A DNA stretch of 42,325 bases from Nocardia carnea (GTDB taxonomy: Bacteria; Actinomycetota; Actinomycetes; Mycobacteriales; Mycobacteriaceae), in assembly GCF_029868855.1 (NCBI RefSeq), contig NZ_JARWOV010000123.1, forward strand, positions 1 to 42,325. The letters run 5' to 3'. The position numbers were made by a program, and so were the translations under genes. The notes under the pieces were generated by a model. It was not told the DNA's origin. It ran no database searches and saw nothing but the letters and a program-made list of their open reading frames with translations. Shown here one piece after another: positions 34,173 to 41,896 of the stretch. Numbering within the stretch: position 1 is the stretch's first letter; each line of letters begins with the position of its first letter.

Positions 34173-34940
34173 CTACAGGACCTTCCATTCGGGATTCGTA
34201 CGGGAAAGGCTGCCGCGCAGGGTGATCCGGTCGCCGCGCATCCGGATGTATTCGAGGTCGACCGGTGTTCCGTCGTCGAGGCGGGTGAGACGTTCGAGCA
34301 TCAGCAGCGGTGCGCCGGCGGGGACGTCGAGAGTGGCGGCGGTGTGCCGGTCGGCGGGTATCGCCTCGACGGCCAGGTCCGCCGAACCGAGGGGTTGTCC
34401 GCTGAGCTGTTCGAGGAGAACGAACACATCGGTGTGCGCGAGATCGTGGTCGAGGATGCGGGCGCCGATATCGGGGGCGAGGTAGGTGAGGTCCAGGCTC
34501 AGCGGCCGATCGCCGAGGTAGCGCAGGCGTTCCAGGTAGACGACCTGCTCACCGGGTTCGAGGCCGAGCCGCCGAGCGACCACCGGCGGGGCGGTGATGC
34601 GCTGGCCGGCCCGGACCTCGTTGCGGACTGTTCCGCGACCCTCCAGGGTTTCCTGCAAGCCGAGCAGCGCGTCCAGTCCGTGGTCGAATTTCTGGGCGGC
34701 CACCCGGGTTCCGACCCGAGGGGCGCGGTCGATCAGACCTTCGTCGCGCAGCAGAGCCAGCGCATCGCGGATGATGTTACGGGAGGTCCGGTGTTCCGCG
34801 GCCAGTTGCTGTTCGCCGGGCAGGGTGTCACCGACGGTGCCGGCGTGGATCTGGTGGCGCAGGATATCGGCAACGCGCCTCGCCTGGTCCGCACGCAAGC
34901 GGCGGACGGCCGCGCCGCCGCCCGACCGCTCAGTGTTCAT
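34173..34940 (-). CDS. GntR-family regulator (HutC/UTRA type)
   Basis: 255 residues from ATG 34940 (MNTERSGGGAAVRRLRADQA); another in-frame ATG five codons upstream is possible. The winged helix reads LPGEQQLAAEHRTSRNIIRD, then ALALLRDEGLIDRAPRVGTR. The UTRA ligand domain runs from about residue 100, with PGEQVVYLERLRYLGDRPLS, TDVFVLLEQLSGQPLGSADL and a final LEYIRMRGDRITLRGS. It is the first gene of the ferredoxin-transporter-flavoprotein operon and directly abuts the ferredoxin gene, so it most probably regulates its own operon in response to the transported compound or a product. Confidence 0.92.
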   Translation of the reverse strand: MNTERSGGGAAVRRLRADQARRVADILRHQIHAGTVGDTLPGEQQLAAEHRTSRNIIRDALALLRDEGLIDRAPRVGTRVAAQKFDHGLDALLGLQETLEGRGTVRNEVRAGQRITAPPVVARRLGLEPGEQVVYLERLRYLGDRPLSLDLTYLAPDIGARILDHDLAHTDVFVLLEQLSGQPLGSADLAVEAIPADRHTAATLDVPAGAPLLMLERLTRLDDGTPVDLEYIRMRGDRITLRGSLSRTNPEWKVL

Positions 34941-35279
34941 CTCGCTGACCTGCATGAACGGTGACGATAGTGGCGTTTCGCGACGGTCCCGGACAGCCGC
35001 TGTAACGGTAGGTATGGGGACCGGCGAATGCGCCGGGTGGATGGTGGGCGCGACCAGCGCGGACACGCGGATTCGCGGCTATTGCGCCACCCGCGGTGCG
35101 GCCGGCCCGGTTGGGATCAGCCCGATTCGAATGAACGGGGAGAGCGCCGATCCCGCCATGGTGACGCGCTGTGCCGGCCGGGTAGGCACCCTTCCGGCAG
35201 GGTCATCCATCGTCCATCGGTGCCGACTCGAACCGGCGGCGATGGATTCGGGCGCCCGGGGACGGGCTCGGCGGCACAG
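34941..35279. other. 339-base gene-free promoter region of the GntR operon
   Basis: No frame here has protein-like composition. It contains the promoter and operator of the GntR-led operon (34941-35050 probably) and the downstream end of the ArsR-SRPBCC gene. I could not identify a convincing GntR palindrome by eye; bases near 35003 (TGTAACGGTAGG) are the most AT-rich part. Confidence 0.4.
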
Positions 35280-36008
35280 TCAGCCGGGCAATCCCTCGGC
35301 GAGCCGGGCCAGGCCGGGCAGCACCTTGTCGCGCCATCCCGGACCCATCCGTCCATAGGCGTCGCGGCTCTTGTGGTCGAGCAGGTCGAAACCGGAATGG
35401 TCGAGGTGCAACAGCGTGCCGTCGTCCTGGGGTGTCAGCTGCCAGGCCAGCGTCCAGTTCTCGTTGAAGGTGTAGACGAAGCGGCGTTCCGGTTCGACCT
35501 CGACGACCTCGCAGGGAATGGACCCCCAGCCGGGCATTTCGAGGTGGAAACGGTGACCGACGGTAGCGGCGATATCGCCGGGCGCCCACCACTGCCCGTG
35601 CAGCTCGGGATCGGTGAGCGCCCGCCACACCTTCGCGGGTGGCGCGGCGATGAACTGGTCCAGCGAGATGGTCGCGAAATCCGCGTCGGTATTCGTCACG
35701 GGGTTCTCCTCCACGAGATCGGCAAGGGTGCGCAACCGGCGGCGCCAGAAGCGTTCGAACGGGTGGACCCACGCACTGACCTCGGCGAGCGGGTCGGCGG
35801 TCAGGTGGTAATGCCGATGCCGGCCGACTGCCTCGTCGCGAACCAGCCCGGTTCGCCGCAGTACCTGGAGATGCTCGGCGACCGCGGGCCGGCTCAGCTC
35901 GAACAGACCCGCCAGGCTTCCCGCCGTCCGGGGTCCGTCGGCCAGCACTTCCAGCAGCCGCCGGCGTACCGGATTGGACAACGCGAGAAACACATCATCG
36001 GGGGCCAC
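35280..36008 (-). CDS. ArsR-type HTH fused to SRPBCC (AHSA1) domain
   Basis: A 242-residue fusion; GTG start at 36008. Residues 1-90 are an ArsR-like winged helix: FLALSNPVRRRLLEVLADGP, then LFELSRPAVAEHLQVLRRTG, and the wing VGRHRHYHL. Residues ~108-242 are a START/Bet v1-like SRPBCC domain of the AHSA1 type: QFIAAPPAKVWRALTDPELH, then WWAPG and ERRFVYTFNENWTLAWQLTP. The ArsR and AHSA1 genes are often neighbours in actinobacteria; here they are one chain, so a hydrophobic ligand in the SRPBCC pocket could directly control DNA binding. No metal-binding cysteines are seen. It has a clear palindrome upstream and appears monocistronic. Confidence 0.9.
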   Translation of the reverse strand: MAPDDVFLALSNPVRRRLLEVLADGPRTAGSLAGLFELSRPAVAEHLQVLRRTGLVRDEAVGRHRHYHLTADPLAEVSAWVHPFERFWRRRLRTLADLVEENPVTNTDADFATISLDQFIAAPPAKVWRALTDPELHGQWWAPGDIAATVGHRFHLEMPGWGSIPCEVVEVEPERRFVYTFNENWTLAWQLTPQDDGTLLHLDHSGFDLLDHKSRDAYGRMGPGWRDKVLPGLARLAEGLPG

Positions 36009-36032
36009 ATCGCCAAGTTACGTCGGAAATAC

Positions 36033-36062
36033 CCGACATGTCAACTATTGTCGACACGTCGG
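36033..36062. promoter_or_regulatory. palindromic operator upstream of the ArsR-SRPBCC gene
   Basis: Arms CCGACATGT (36033-36041) and ACACGTCGG (36054-36062) match as inverted repeats at 8 of 9 positions, around a 12-base AT-richer centre containing GTCAAC...TTGTC. It lies 25 bases upstream of the GTG start. The size and place suit autoregulation by an ArsR dimer. Confidence 0.6.
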
Positions 36063-36181
36063 CGCGGCCGATGCCGCTGCCCTCCGGGAGCTGGGACCGG
36101 CCGGCGCCGAACACCGGTACACACCTGATCCGCCGACGTGGCACGGCACGAGCTGGTACCGCGGGGCAGTGACAGGCCCGT

Positions 36182-36661
36182 TCATCGCTCCGCATCGTGT
36201 GGGGTTGTGCTCACCGCCCTGCGCATCTGCGTGCCTGCATGCTCTGCGTCGGTGGCGGGATCGATCACCAGTAATCGGATACGGCGATCTTCCAGGCCGA
36301 AAACGTCCATCACCTGGGCCGGCTGGCCCGGAAGTGGGCCGATGATCTCGATCCCGTCGGGTGGATCGATGCCCCGCTGGGCCGCGCTGAGCACATTCCA
36401 GTCGAACGCGATCCGGGTGGTCGCCCCGAGCCGCGTGGTGAGGGCGGCGATCAGGTCGTGCAGTTCGGTGGTCAGGTTGTCGGTCCTGGGCCACCACGCG
36501 CCATCGACACCCTCGACGCCTCCTGCACGGTCGCCGATCAGCAATCGCGGCGTGCGGGTGGGTGTGGCGAATGGTTGCCCGCCACCGGCGGCGGGCGGGA
36601 ATCGACCGGGGTCACGGTCGCCTGCGCGGCCACCGCTCCGGCTCTGCGGATTCTGGGTCAT
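36182..36661 (-). CDS. DUF5994-family protein (copy 1)
   Basis: A 159-residue protein of unknown function. ATG 36661 with CCAGGAG six bases upstream; the frame beyond it is shadow-like. The first ~35 residues are Gly/Arg/Pro-rich and probably disordered. The core begins RLLIGDRAGGVEGVDGAWWP and continues RTDNLTTELHDLIAALTTRL, the signature I associate with DUF5994 (a G-x-D-G-x-W-W-P turn, then an amphipathic helix). A related copy lies just upstream. No catalytic motif, signal or membrane segment is seen. It is third in the operon after the toroid protein and copy 2, with a gap of 249 bases. Confidence 0.75.
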   Translation of the reverse strand: MTQNPQSRSGGRAGDRDPGRFPPAAGGGQPFATPTRTPRLLIGDRAGGVEGVDGAWWPRTDNLTTELHDLIAALTTRLGATTRIAFDWNVLSAAQRGIDPPDGIEIIGPLPGQPAQVMDVFGLEDRRIRLLVIDPATDAEHAGTQMRRAVSTTPHDAER

Positions 36662-36910
36662 ATCACGCTCCTGGAATTGCCTGGGACAGGCACCGGGATT
36701 CCGGGAGCGGCGAGAGGAGACCGCCTTCGTCGTCCCAGCGATATAACGCGGGCGCGTACTGGGCGCGCTCTGGGCTGCGCCGGGCGACGGCGGCAATCGG
36801 TTCGTCGGTCGCACGCCCGCCGCTGTGTGCATTCGCCGGGTGCGGCGAGGCCGGGGATGTCTCACACGAAACGCCCGGGCTCCTTCATGCTACCCGGGTA
36901 TCCGGCCTGT

Positions 36911-37372
36911 TCACCGCCCGCGCCGGGGCGCCGCCCGGTGCCGGGCTCGGAGCCACGCGTCGATATCGGACCCCGGCCCGCCATCGGGGATCGAGCGGTG
37001 CCGTACCGCGCTCGTCGCGGCCTCGGCGACCGGGGTGATGATCCGAAGAGTCAGGGTGGCGCCGACCCCGACGATATCGAGGGTGCGCGCGGGCATATGC
37101 CGGTATCCGTCGAGCCGGGTCCGGCGCCCACCGCTGACGAGTTCCCCTGGCGCGGTGGCCCACTCGTCGCGGTGATAGCTCACGCGCAGAACCGGACCGA
37201 ACCCGGGCCGCAGTGCCGAGAACAGCTCCCCGAGCTCCGCGACCAGGTTGCGGCTGTGCGGCCACCAGACCCCGTCGGCGTTCCCCATTCCGACGGGATC
37301 GAGTTCGAGCCGCAGCCGCCGGTCGGACCAGTCCTGGCGACGCGAGTTCGTCGCGTTCGATCGTGGCCTCAT
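36911..37372 (-). CDS. DUF5994-family protein (copy 2)
   Basis: A 153-residue relative of the 36182-36661 product. ATG 37372, preceded by CAGGAGC. The core reads RLRLELDPVGMGNADGVWWP and then HSRNLVAELGELFSALRPGF, followed by a beta-rich middle (RRTRLDGYRHMPARTLDIVG) and a basic C-terminal tail. The shared G-x-(A/x)-D-G-x-W-W-P box and following helix show that the two copies belong to one family, but they are diverged, so this is not a recent duplication. It lies 44 bases after the toroid-protein gene and is surely co-transcribed with it. The function is unknown. Confidence 0.75.
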   Translation of the reverse strand: MRPRSNATNSRRQDWSDRRLRLELDPVGMGNADGVWWPHSRNLVAELGELFSALRPGFGPVLRVSYHRDEWATAPGELVSGGRRTRLDGYRHMPARTLDIVGVGATLTLRIITPVAEAATSAVRHRSIPDGGPGSDIDAWLRARHRAAPRRGR

Positions 37373-37416
37373 GATCGTTGCTCCTGTTCCGGTCGACGCG
37401 CCGGGTGGCTCGGTGT

Positions 37417-38433
37417 CTACAGCCGTTCCCGCAGCAGGCGCCGAGCTTGCTGCTGGGTCGATATCAGCGCCAGTACCGACTCCGCGCCCTGGTTCTCGTT
37501 GCGACCGGTGGCTTCCAGCCCGTCGGAACAACCGGAGCTGTGCGGATCGATCAGTGGGACGCCGATATCGTTGCTGCCGCGGAACCAGGCTTCGCACAGC
37601 AACACCGCATCTTTCCAATGCCGGTCACCGGTCACGTCGTAGGCGCGGGCGCAGGCATCGGCCAGGCACGCGACCTCGACGGGCTGCTGATCGAAGCCCG
37701 GCCTGGGTTCCCCGGTCGCCCAGCCGTCGACCGGGGTCACGGAGAGGTGATCACCGGCAGTCTCGGTCGCGAGCAGCCATCGCAACATCGCCAACCCGTC
37801 GGCGAGGATGCGCTCCTTGCCGGGCAGCGAGCCGACGGCGAGCAACGCCTCGGCCAGCACGGCGTTGGCGTACTGCAGCCGCGGTTCGGGCCACCGCCAA
37901 TCGGACCGGCGCGTCGGTGGACCGATGAGGGTCGCGGTATCGCCCAAGAACTCACGAGCGCAATGATTCCTCGGATCCGCCAGTAGCACCTCGGCCGCAC
38001 CCAGGGCGCCGAATGCCATCGCGCGAGCAGACCGGGGCCGCTGCCGGGCCGCGACCGTGAAGCGCGCCAGCGCGGTCTCCGCCAGGTCGGGTCTGTGTGC
38101 GATCACGACGCCGAGTGCCCACAGCGCGCGGCCCCAATGATCGTCGAGACTCGGCTCGTCCTGCCAATGCCGGTCCGGCCCGCGTCGATTGTGGCACCGC
38201 CCATCCGGGGTGAGCGCGTCGATCAGGAAGTCGAAATACACCGTGGTGAGGTCGAGCAATTGCCGGGAGGGTTCGGGTTCGCGGACAGCGACAACGAGGC
38301 CGCGTGCCACATCGTCGACGCAGTAACCGCCGTCGACACGAGGTTCGGTGAGCCGCGCGTGCTCGAGTATCCCCCGGTCGTCACTGAGCCGGAACAGGTG
38401 CGTGTAGGAGATGGTTTGCGTGCTGATGGGCAT
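37417..38433 (-). CDS. alpha/alpha-toroid protein (six-hairpin glycosidase-like, often annotated glycosyltransferase)
   Basis: 338 residues. ATG 38433 (MPISTQTISYTHLFRLSDDR), with GAGG close upstream. The sequence matches an actinobacterial family that I recall as a C-terminal or stand-alone partner of glycosyltransferases: GGYCVDDVARGLVVAVREPE, NRRGPDRHWQDEPSLDDHWG, RWPEPRLQYANAVLAEALLA, FDQQPVEVACLADACARAYD and a final ATGRNENQGAESVLALISTQ. The repeated helical hairpins with conserved Asp/Glu and Trp suggest a carbohydrate-binding toroid. Whether it is enzymatic is unknown. It is the first gene of a three-gene operon with two DUF5994 proteins and faces a TetR gene across a 25-base palindrome. 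Confidence 0.8.
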   Translation of the reverse strand: MPISTQTISYTHLFRLSDDRGILEHARLTEPRVDGGYCVDDVARGLVVAVREPEPSRQLLDLTTVYFDFLIDALTPDGRCHNRRGPDRHWQDEPSLDDHWGRALWALGVVIAHRPDLAETALARFTVAARQRPRSARAMAFGALGAAEVLLADPRNHCAREFLGDTATLIGPPTRRSDWRWPEPRLQYANAVLAEALLAVGSLPGKERILADGLAMLRWLLATETAGDHLSVTPVDGWATGEPRPGFDQQPVEVACLADACARAYDVTGDRHWKDAVLLCEAWFRGSNDIGVPLIDPHSSGCSDGLEATGRNENQGAESVLALISTQQQARRLLRERL

Positions 38434-38530
38434 GACCTCACCGCATTCCTCGCTGGTGACCGGCCGCCAGGCGGCGCGGGTATGGCGATCGGCGCATCCG
38501 GTTATACGAACACCGTAGACGCCAATACGC

Positions 38531-38555
38531 CGTATGTCTACAGTGTAGATATACG
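38531..38555. promoter_or_regulatory. 25-base TetR-type palindrome in the divergent promoter
   Basis: Arms CGTATGTCTACA (38531-38542) and TGTAGATATACG (38544-38555) pair at 11 of 12 positions around a single central G. The inner TCTACA-G-TGTAGA is perfect. A related half-site, GTAGAC, lies at 38515-38520. It lies 37 bases before the chosen TetR start (38592) and 98 bases before the toroid-protein start (38433), between divergent genes: the classic place for a TetR dimer controlling both. Confidence 0.8.
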
Positions 38556-38591
38556 TCGTTGTCAACGGCAGATGAACAGGCGGTGCGGGTA

Positions 38592-39407
38592 GTGAACGAG
38601 ACGAGAGCGGGCCCGTTCGACAGCCAGGACCGATCGGACGATCGGCTCGGCAACCGCCGCACCCCGCCACTGACCCGCGCGGCGGTGTTGGCGGCCGCGC
38701 TCGAGATCATCGACAGCGACAGTGTCGAGCAGTTGTCGATGCGACGCCTGGGCAAACGGCTCGGCCGCGACCCGATGGCGCTCTACCGGCACGCCGCCGA
38801 TAAATCCGCACTCCTCGACGGCATCACAGAATTCGTGCTCGACCAGTTACGGGTCGACCCCGGCGACCCCGACTGGCGCCACCAGTTGCGCGCCGTCGCC
38901 CGGGACTTCCGCCGGCTCGCTGTAGCACACCCGCATGTGGTGCCGCTGCTGGTCACCCATCCTCTCGTCACGCCGCTCGGCCGGCGACCGCCGGGCACCC
39001 TACGTCCGGTGGAAGGGATACTGGAACTGCTCATCCGGGCCGACTTCAGCGGTAGCGACGCGCTGTTCATCTACCGCGCCCTGTTCGGATTCCTGTACGG
39101 CCATGCACTGAACGAGATACAGGCGGTCGTCGACCGGCCGGAGGAAACCACAGATCTACTGCGACTCGGCCTGCACCATCTACCGATCGGCGAGTTCCCG
39201 CTGCTCCGTGGACTGGCCGCCCAGCTGGCCGGCTACGACGGCGGCACCGAGCTCGAACGCGGCCTCGACATCCTGATCAACGGCCTCACCGCCACCCTCA
39301 CCCCGGCCGCACATTTCAGCGGACCCGGCGCGTCACGTCATCGCGCGGCGGGCGCATCCTCCGGCCCGGGCAAAGTGGCATCACCGGAACCGGGCAGCGG
39401 CGCGTGA
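38592..39407 (+). CDS. TetR-family regulator (copy A)
   Basis: About 271 residues from GTG 38592 (VNETRAGPFDSQDRSDDR); GTG 38583 or TTG 38559 are alternatives, the latter close to the palindrome. The N-terminal helix-turn-helix reads LTRAAVLAAALEIIDSDSVE, then MRRLGKRLGRDPMALYRHAA. The ligand domain is of the TetR_C type with YRALFGFLYGHALNEIQAVV and RLGLHHLPIGEFPLLRGLAA. It is closely similar to the convergent gene 39338-40105 over the whole domain, including the rare YRALFGFLYGH box. Its last 70 bases overlap that gene antisense. Probable target: the 38531-38555 palindrome and hence the toroid/DUF5994 operon. Confidence 0.9.
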   Translation: MNETRAGPFDSQDRSDDRLGNRRTPPLTRAAVLAAALEIIDSDSVEQLSMRRLGKRLGRDPMALYRHAADKSALLDGITEFVLDQLRVDPGDPDWRHQLRAVARDFRRLAVAHPHVVPLLVTHPLVTPLGRRPPGTLRPVEGILELLIRADFSGSDALFIYRALFGFLYGHALNEIQAVVDRPEETTDLLRLGLHHLPIGEFPLLRGLAAQLAGYDGGTELERGLDILINGLTATLTPAAHFSGPGASRHRAAGASSGPGKVASPEPGSGA

Positions 39408-40105
39408 TCCGGTCCGGGCAAGGTCGCCGCCAGCCCGGCCAGCAGGATATCCAGACCACGCTCGAGCTCCACGGCGCCGTCATACGCCGCCAGCACCGGC
39501 GCCAATGCACGGACCAGCGGAAACTCGCCGATCGGCAACCGATACAAACCCAGCCGCAACAGATCGTCGGTTTCCTCCGGACGCTCCACGATCTCCTGCA
39601 GTTCGTTGAGCACATGCCCGTACAGGAACCCGAACAGCGCTCGATAGATATGCAGCGCATCGACCTCGGTGTACCCGACCCGCGTGAGGAGCGCGAGCAT
39701 ATCCTCCAGCGGCCGCACCACCGCCGCCGGCCGCAAACCGAGCGGCGTCGCCAGCGGCCGCGTCACCAGCAGCGGCACCACCCGCGGATGCGCCAGTGCC
39801 ACTCGCCGGAATTCCCGGGCCACCCGGCGCACCTCGGCGACCCAATCCGGCGCTTCGGCGTCGACGGACAATGCCTCGAACACCACCTCGGCGACACCGT
39901 CGAGAACTGCGGCCTTGTTCGGCAGATGCCGGTAGATCACCATCGGATCGCGGCCCACCGCTTCGGCCAGACGCCGCATCGACAACCCGTCGATCCCGTC
40001 GCGGTCGACGATCTCGACCGCCGCACCGAGGACCGCCGCCCGAGTGACCGGACTGCCCCGGCGTCCGGCCCCGGGATTCCTGTGGCTGTTCGGCGATCCG
40101 GCCAT
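39338..40105 (-). CDS. TetR-family regulator (copy B)
   Basis: 255 residues from ATG 40105 (MAGSPNSHRNPGAGRRGSPV), with GGAG ten bases upstream. The DNA-binding part is VTRAAVLGAAVEIVDRDGID, then MRRLAEAVGRDPMVIYRHLP. The ligand domain has YRALFGFLYGHVLNELQEIV and RLGLYRLPIGEFPLVRALAP, nearly residue-for-residue alike to copy A. The two genes point at each other and share 70 bases at their 3' ends, an inverted, tail-to-tail duplication. The C-terminal tail beyond residue ~225 is a Pro/Gly/Asp-rich low-complexity stretch that differs from copy A. The gene has a CGTAG-type site upstream (40146-40157). Confidence 0.9.
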   Translation of the reverse strand: MAGSPNSHRNPGAGRRGSPVTRAAVLGAAVEIVDRDGIDGLSMRRLAEAVGRDPMVIYRHLPNKAAVLDGVAEVVFEALSVDAEAPDWVAEVRRVAREFRRVALAHPRVVPLLVTRPLATPLGLRPAAVVRPLEDMLALLTRVGYTEVDALHIYRALFGFLYGHVLNELQEIVERPEETDDLLRLGLYRLPIGEFPLVRALAPVLAAYDGAVELERGLDILLAGLAATLPGPDHAPLPGSGDATLPGPEDAPAAR

Positions 40106-40145
40106 GACAAGGCTCCGTTCCTCGGGACGCGCGGACGAGATCGGG

Positions 40146-40157
40146 CGTAGACCTACG
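40146..40157. promoter_or_regulatory. candidate operator before TetR copy B
   Basis: CGTAGACCTACG has perfect CGTAG/CTACG arms, 41 bases upstream of the ATG at 40105; AAGTCTACGA (40181-40190) repeats the half-site. The GTAGAC/GTCTAC core is the same as in the 38515-38555 region before TetR copy A, consistent with paralogous regulators recognising related DNA. Confidence 0.5.
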
Positions 40158-40270
40158 ACGTTGACACACTCCGCTGCGCAAAGTCTACGAGGCTTTCCCG
40201 GCCATCGGAATGGCTGCAGAAAGGTGAAATGCGGTGCTGTGGTGCGACCCATGCCACGGAGGCGGCGGGC

Positions 40271-40915
40271 TCACTGGCGGGTGAAGGCGAGTCCGCCCGC
40301 GACAGCGAGCATGGTGGCACCCGTACCGCGATCCAGTAGACGCCGGGTGCGTGCGCCCATATCGAAACTGTTCAGGGTGCCGCCCACTCCCGCATACACC
40401 GTCGCGGCGACGAACTCGACAGCGAGGTACACCATGCCCAGCACAACCAGTTGCAAGGGCACCGCCCCTGCCGTGTCGTCGACGAATTGGGGGAGGAGCG
40501 CGGCGAACAACAGCAGCGCCTTGGGGTTTGTGAGCGCGACGACGAATTCCTGGCGAGTCAGCTGCCAGCGCGTTCGCCGCAGCGATGACGCATCCGGCTC
40601 CGGACCGCCGGAGGCGTCCGATACGCCACTGCGACTCCGGTAGAGCAGCTGCCCGCCGAGGTAGAGCAGATACGCCACGCCACACCATTTCACAGCCGTG
40701 AACGCCGGCTCCGAGGTGACCAGCAACTCCCCCGGACCCACCGCTGTTGCCGATACGAGGAGCAAGAAAGCCGACAGCCGGCCGGCCACCGCTACCAGGG
40801 CATCCACGGTCCCCTGCTGTACCGCGTTGCGCAGCGACAGCAGCTGGTTCGCGCCCGGAGTGAATGCGATCAGAGCAGCCGCGGCCAGGAACGGCTGCCA
40901 ATGCGGAGTCGGCAT
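40271..40915 (-). CDS. LysE/RhtB-family translocator
   Basis: Amino-acid/metabolite exporter family, 214 residues with about six membrane helices. The hallmark near the first helix reads AAALIAFTPGANQLLSLRNA (the P-G-P/A-N motif), followed by GTVDALVAVAGRLSAFLL. A charged loop (about residues 95-115) precedes ALTNPKALLLFAALLPQFVD, the second conserved element. It is transcribed from right to left, ending 166 bases before the start of TetR copy B; shared transcription is uncertain. The exported compound is unknown. Confidence 0.9.
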   Translation of the reverse strand: MPTPHWQPFLAAAALIAFTPGANQLLSLRNAVQQGTVDALVAVAGRLSAFLLLVSATAVGPGELLVTSEPAFTAVKWCGVAYLLYLGGQLLYRSRSGVSDASGGPEPDASSLRRTRWQLTRQEFVVALTNPKALLLFAALLPQFVDDTAGAVPLQLVVLGMVYLAVEFVAATVYAGVGGTLNSFDMGARTRRLLDRGTGATMLAVAGGLAFTRQ

Positions 40916-41030
40916 GCCCCATGTATACAGCTGGTTGGCGCCGGGCCGGGGTCCGTCGACGACCCTGGTACCCGATCCGAACCGACGAAGGGCGCTCGAC
41001 CGGTATTTCGGGTTCGGAATTCCCCCGGTA

Positions 41031-41774
41031 TCAGAGTTGCGAACCGCCGCCGTCGACGACGAGTTCGGCGCCGGTCGTGTAGGTGGCGTCGAACGCGAGG
41101 AATACCACCGCCCGGGCGATTTCGGACGGGGTGCCCATCCGCGACATCGGATTGTCCGCGGCCATCTGTGTCTTCATCTGCTCGGCCACCTCCCTCGGCA
41201 TCGACTTCTCCAGGATCCCGGAGTCGATGGGACCCGGGCTGACCGCGTTGACGCGGACCTTCTGGGGCAACAGTTCCCGCGCCAGTGTGCGAGTCATCGA
41301 GCGCAGTGCTGCCTTACCCGCCGCATACGCGCTGAGCATCGGCAGGCCCAGCACGTTCGCGACCGACGTGGTGAGCACGACGCCGCTACCTTCGGCCAGC
41401 AGCGGAGCGAGTTTCTGCACCGTGAAGTACGGCCCTTTCGCGTTTATGGCCAGCAGCCGGTCGAACAGCTCCTCGTCCGTCGCCTGGAACGGTGCGAAAC
41501 CGTTGACACCGGCATTGGCGAACAGGGCGTCGACGGTGCCGAACTCGGTCTCGACCCGATCGGCGAGCGCATCGATAGCAGGTAACGATGCCGCGTCGCT
41601 GCGGACCGCGATCGCGTTGTCGCCGAGCTGTTTCCGGGCGGTATCCAGTCTGTCCTGGTCGCGCCCGGTGATCAGCACCCGTGCCCCTTCGTCGACGAGC
41701 AGCTGCGCGGTCGCCAGACCGAAACCGCTGCTGCCGCCGGTGATCACAATATTCTTGTCCTCGTACCTGCCCAT
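41031..41774 (-). CDS. SDR-family oxidoreductase (FabG-like)
   Basis: Classical short-chain dehydrogenase of 247 residues. MGRYEDKNIVITGGSSGFGL gives the TGGSSGFG cofactor loop; ANAGVN, the serine in LTTSVANVLG, catalytic YAAGK, VNAVSPGPIDSGI and the end VVDGGGSQL are all present. The aspartate after the second strand is replaced by GRDQDR, suggesting NADP. It faces the LysR gene across 159 bases with a perfect palindrome, the usual layout for a LysR-controlled reductase, often for electrophile or quinone detoxification. Confidence 0.93.
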   Translation of the reverse strand: MGRYEDKNIVITGGSSGFGLATAQLLVDEGARVLITGRDQDRLDTARKQLGDNAIAVRSDAASLPAIDALADRVETEFGTVDALFANAGVNGFAPFQATDEELFDRLLAINAKGPYFTVQKLAPLLAEGSGVVLTTSVANVLGLPMLSAYAAGKAALRSMTRTLARELLPQKVRVNAVSPGPIDSGILEKSMPREVAEQMKTQMAADNPMSRMGTPSEIARAVVFLAFDATYTTGAELVVDGGGSQL

Positions 41775-41896
41775 CGCGGGTATCTCCTGGTTCTGGAATC
41801 GGCGGGATGGTTTTCGTGGCCGGCGGAGGAGTCCCGGCCGGGCAATATCAAGTCAACAGTCGCGTGACCTGGGCGTCCAAGACCTGTTCTGCACCT

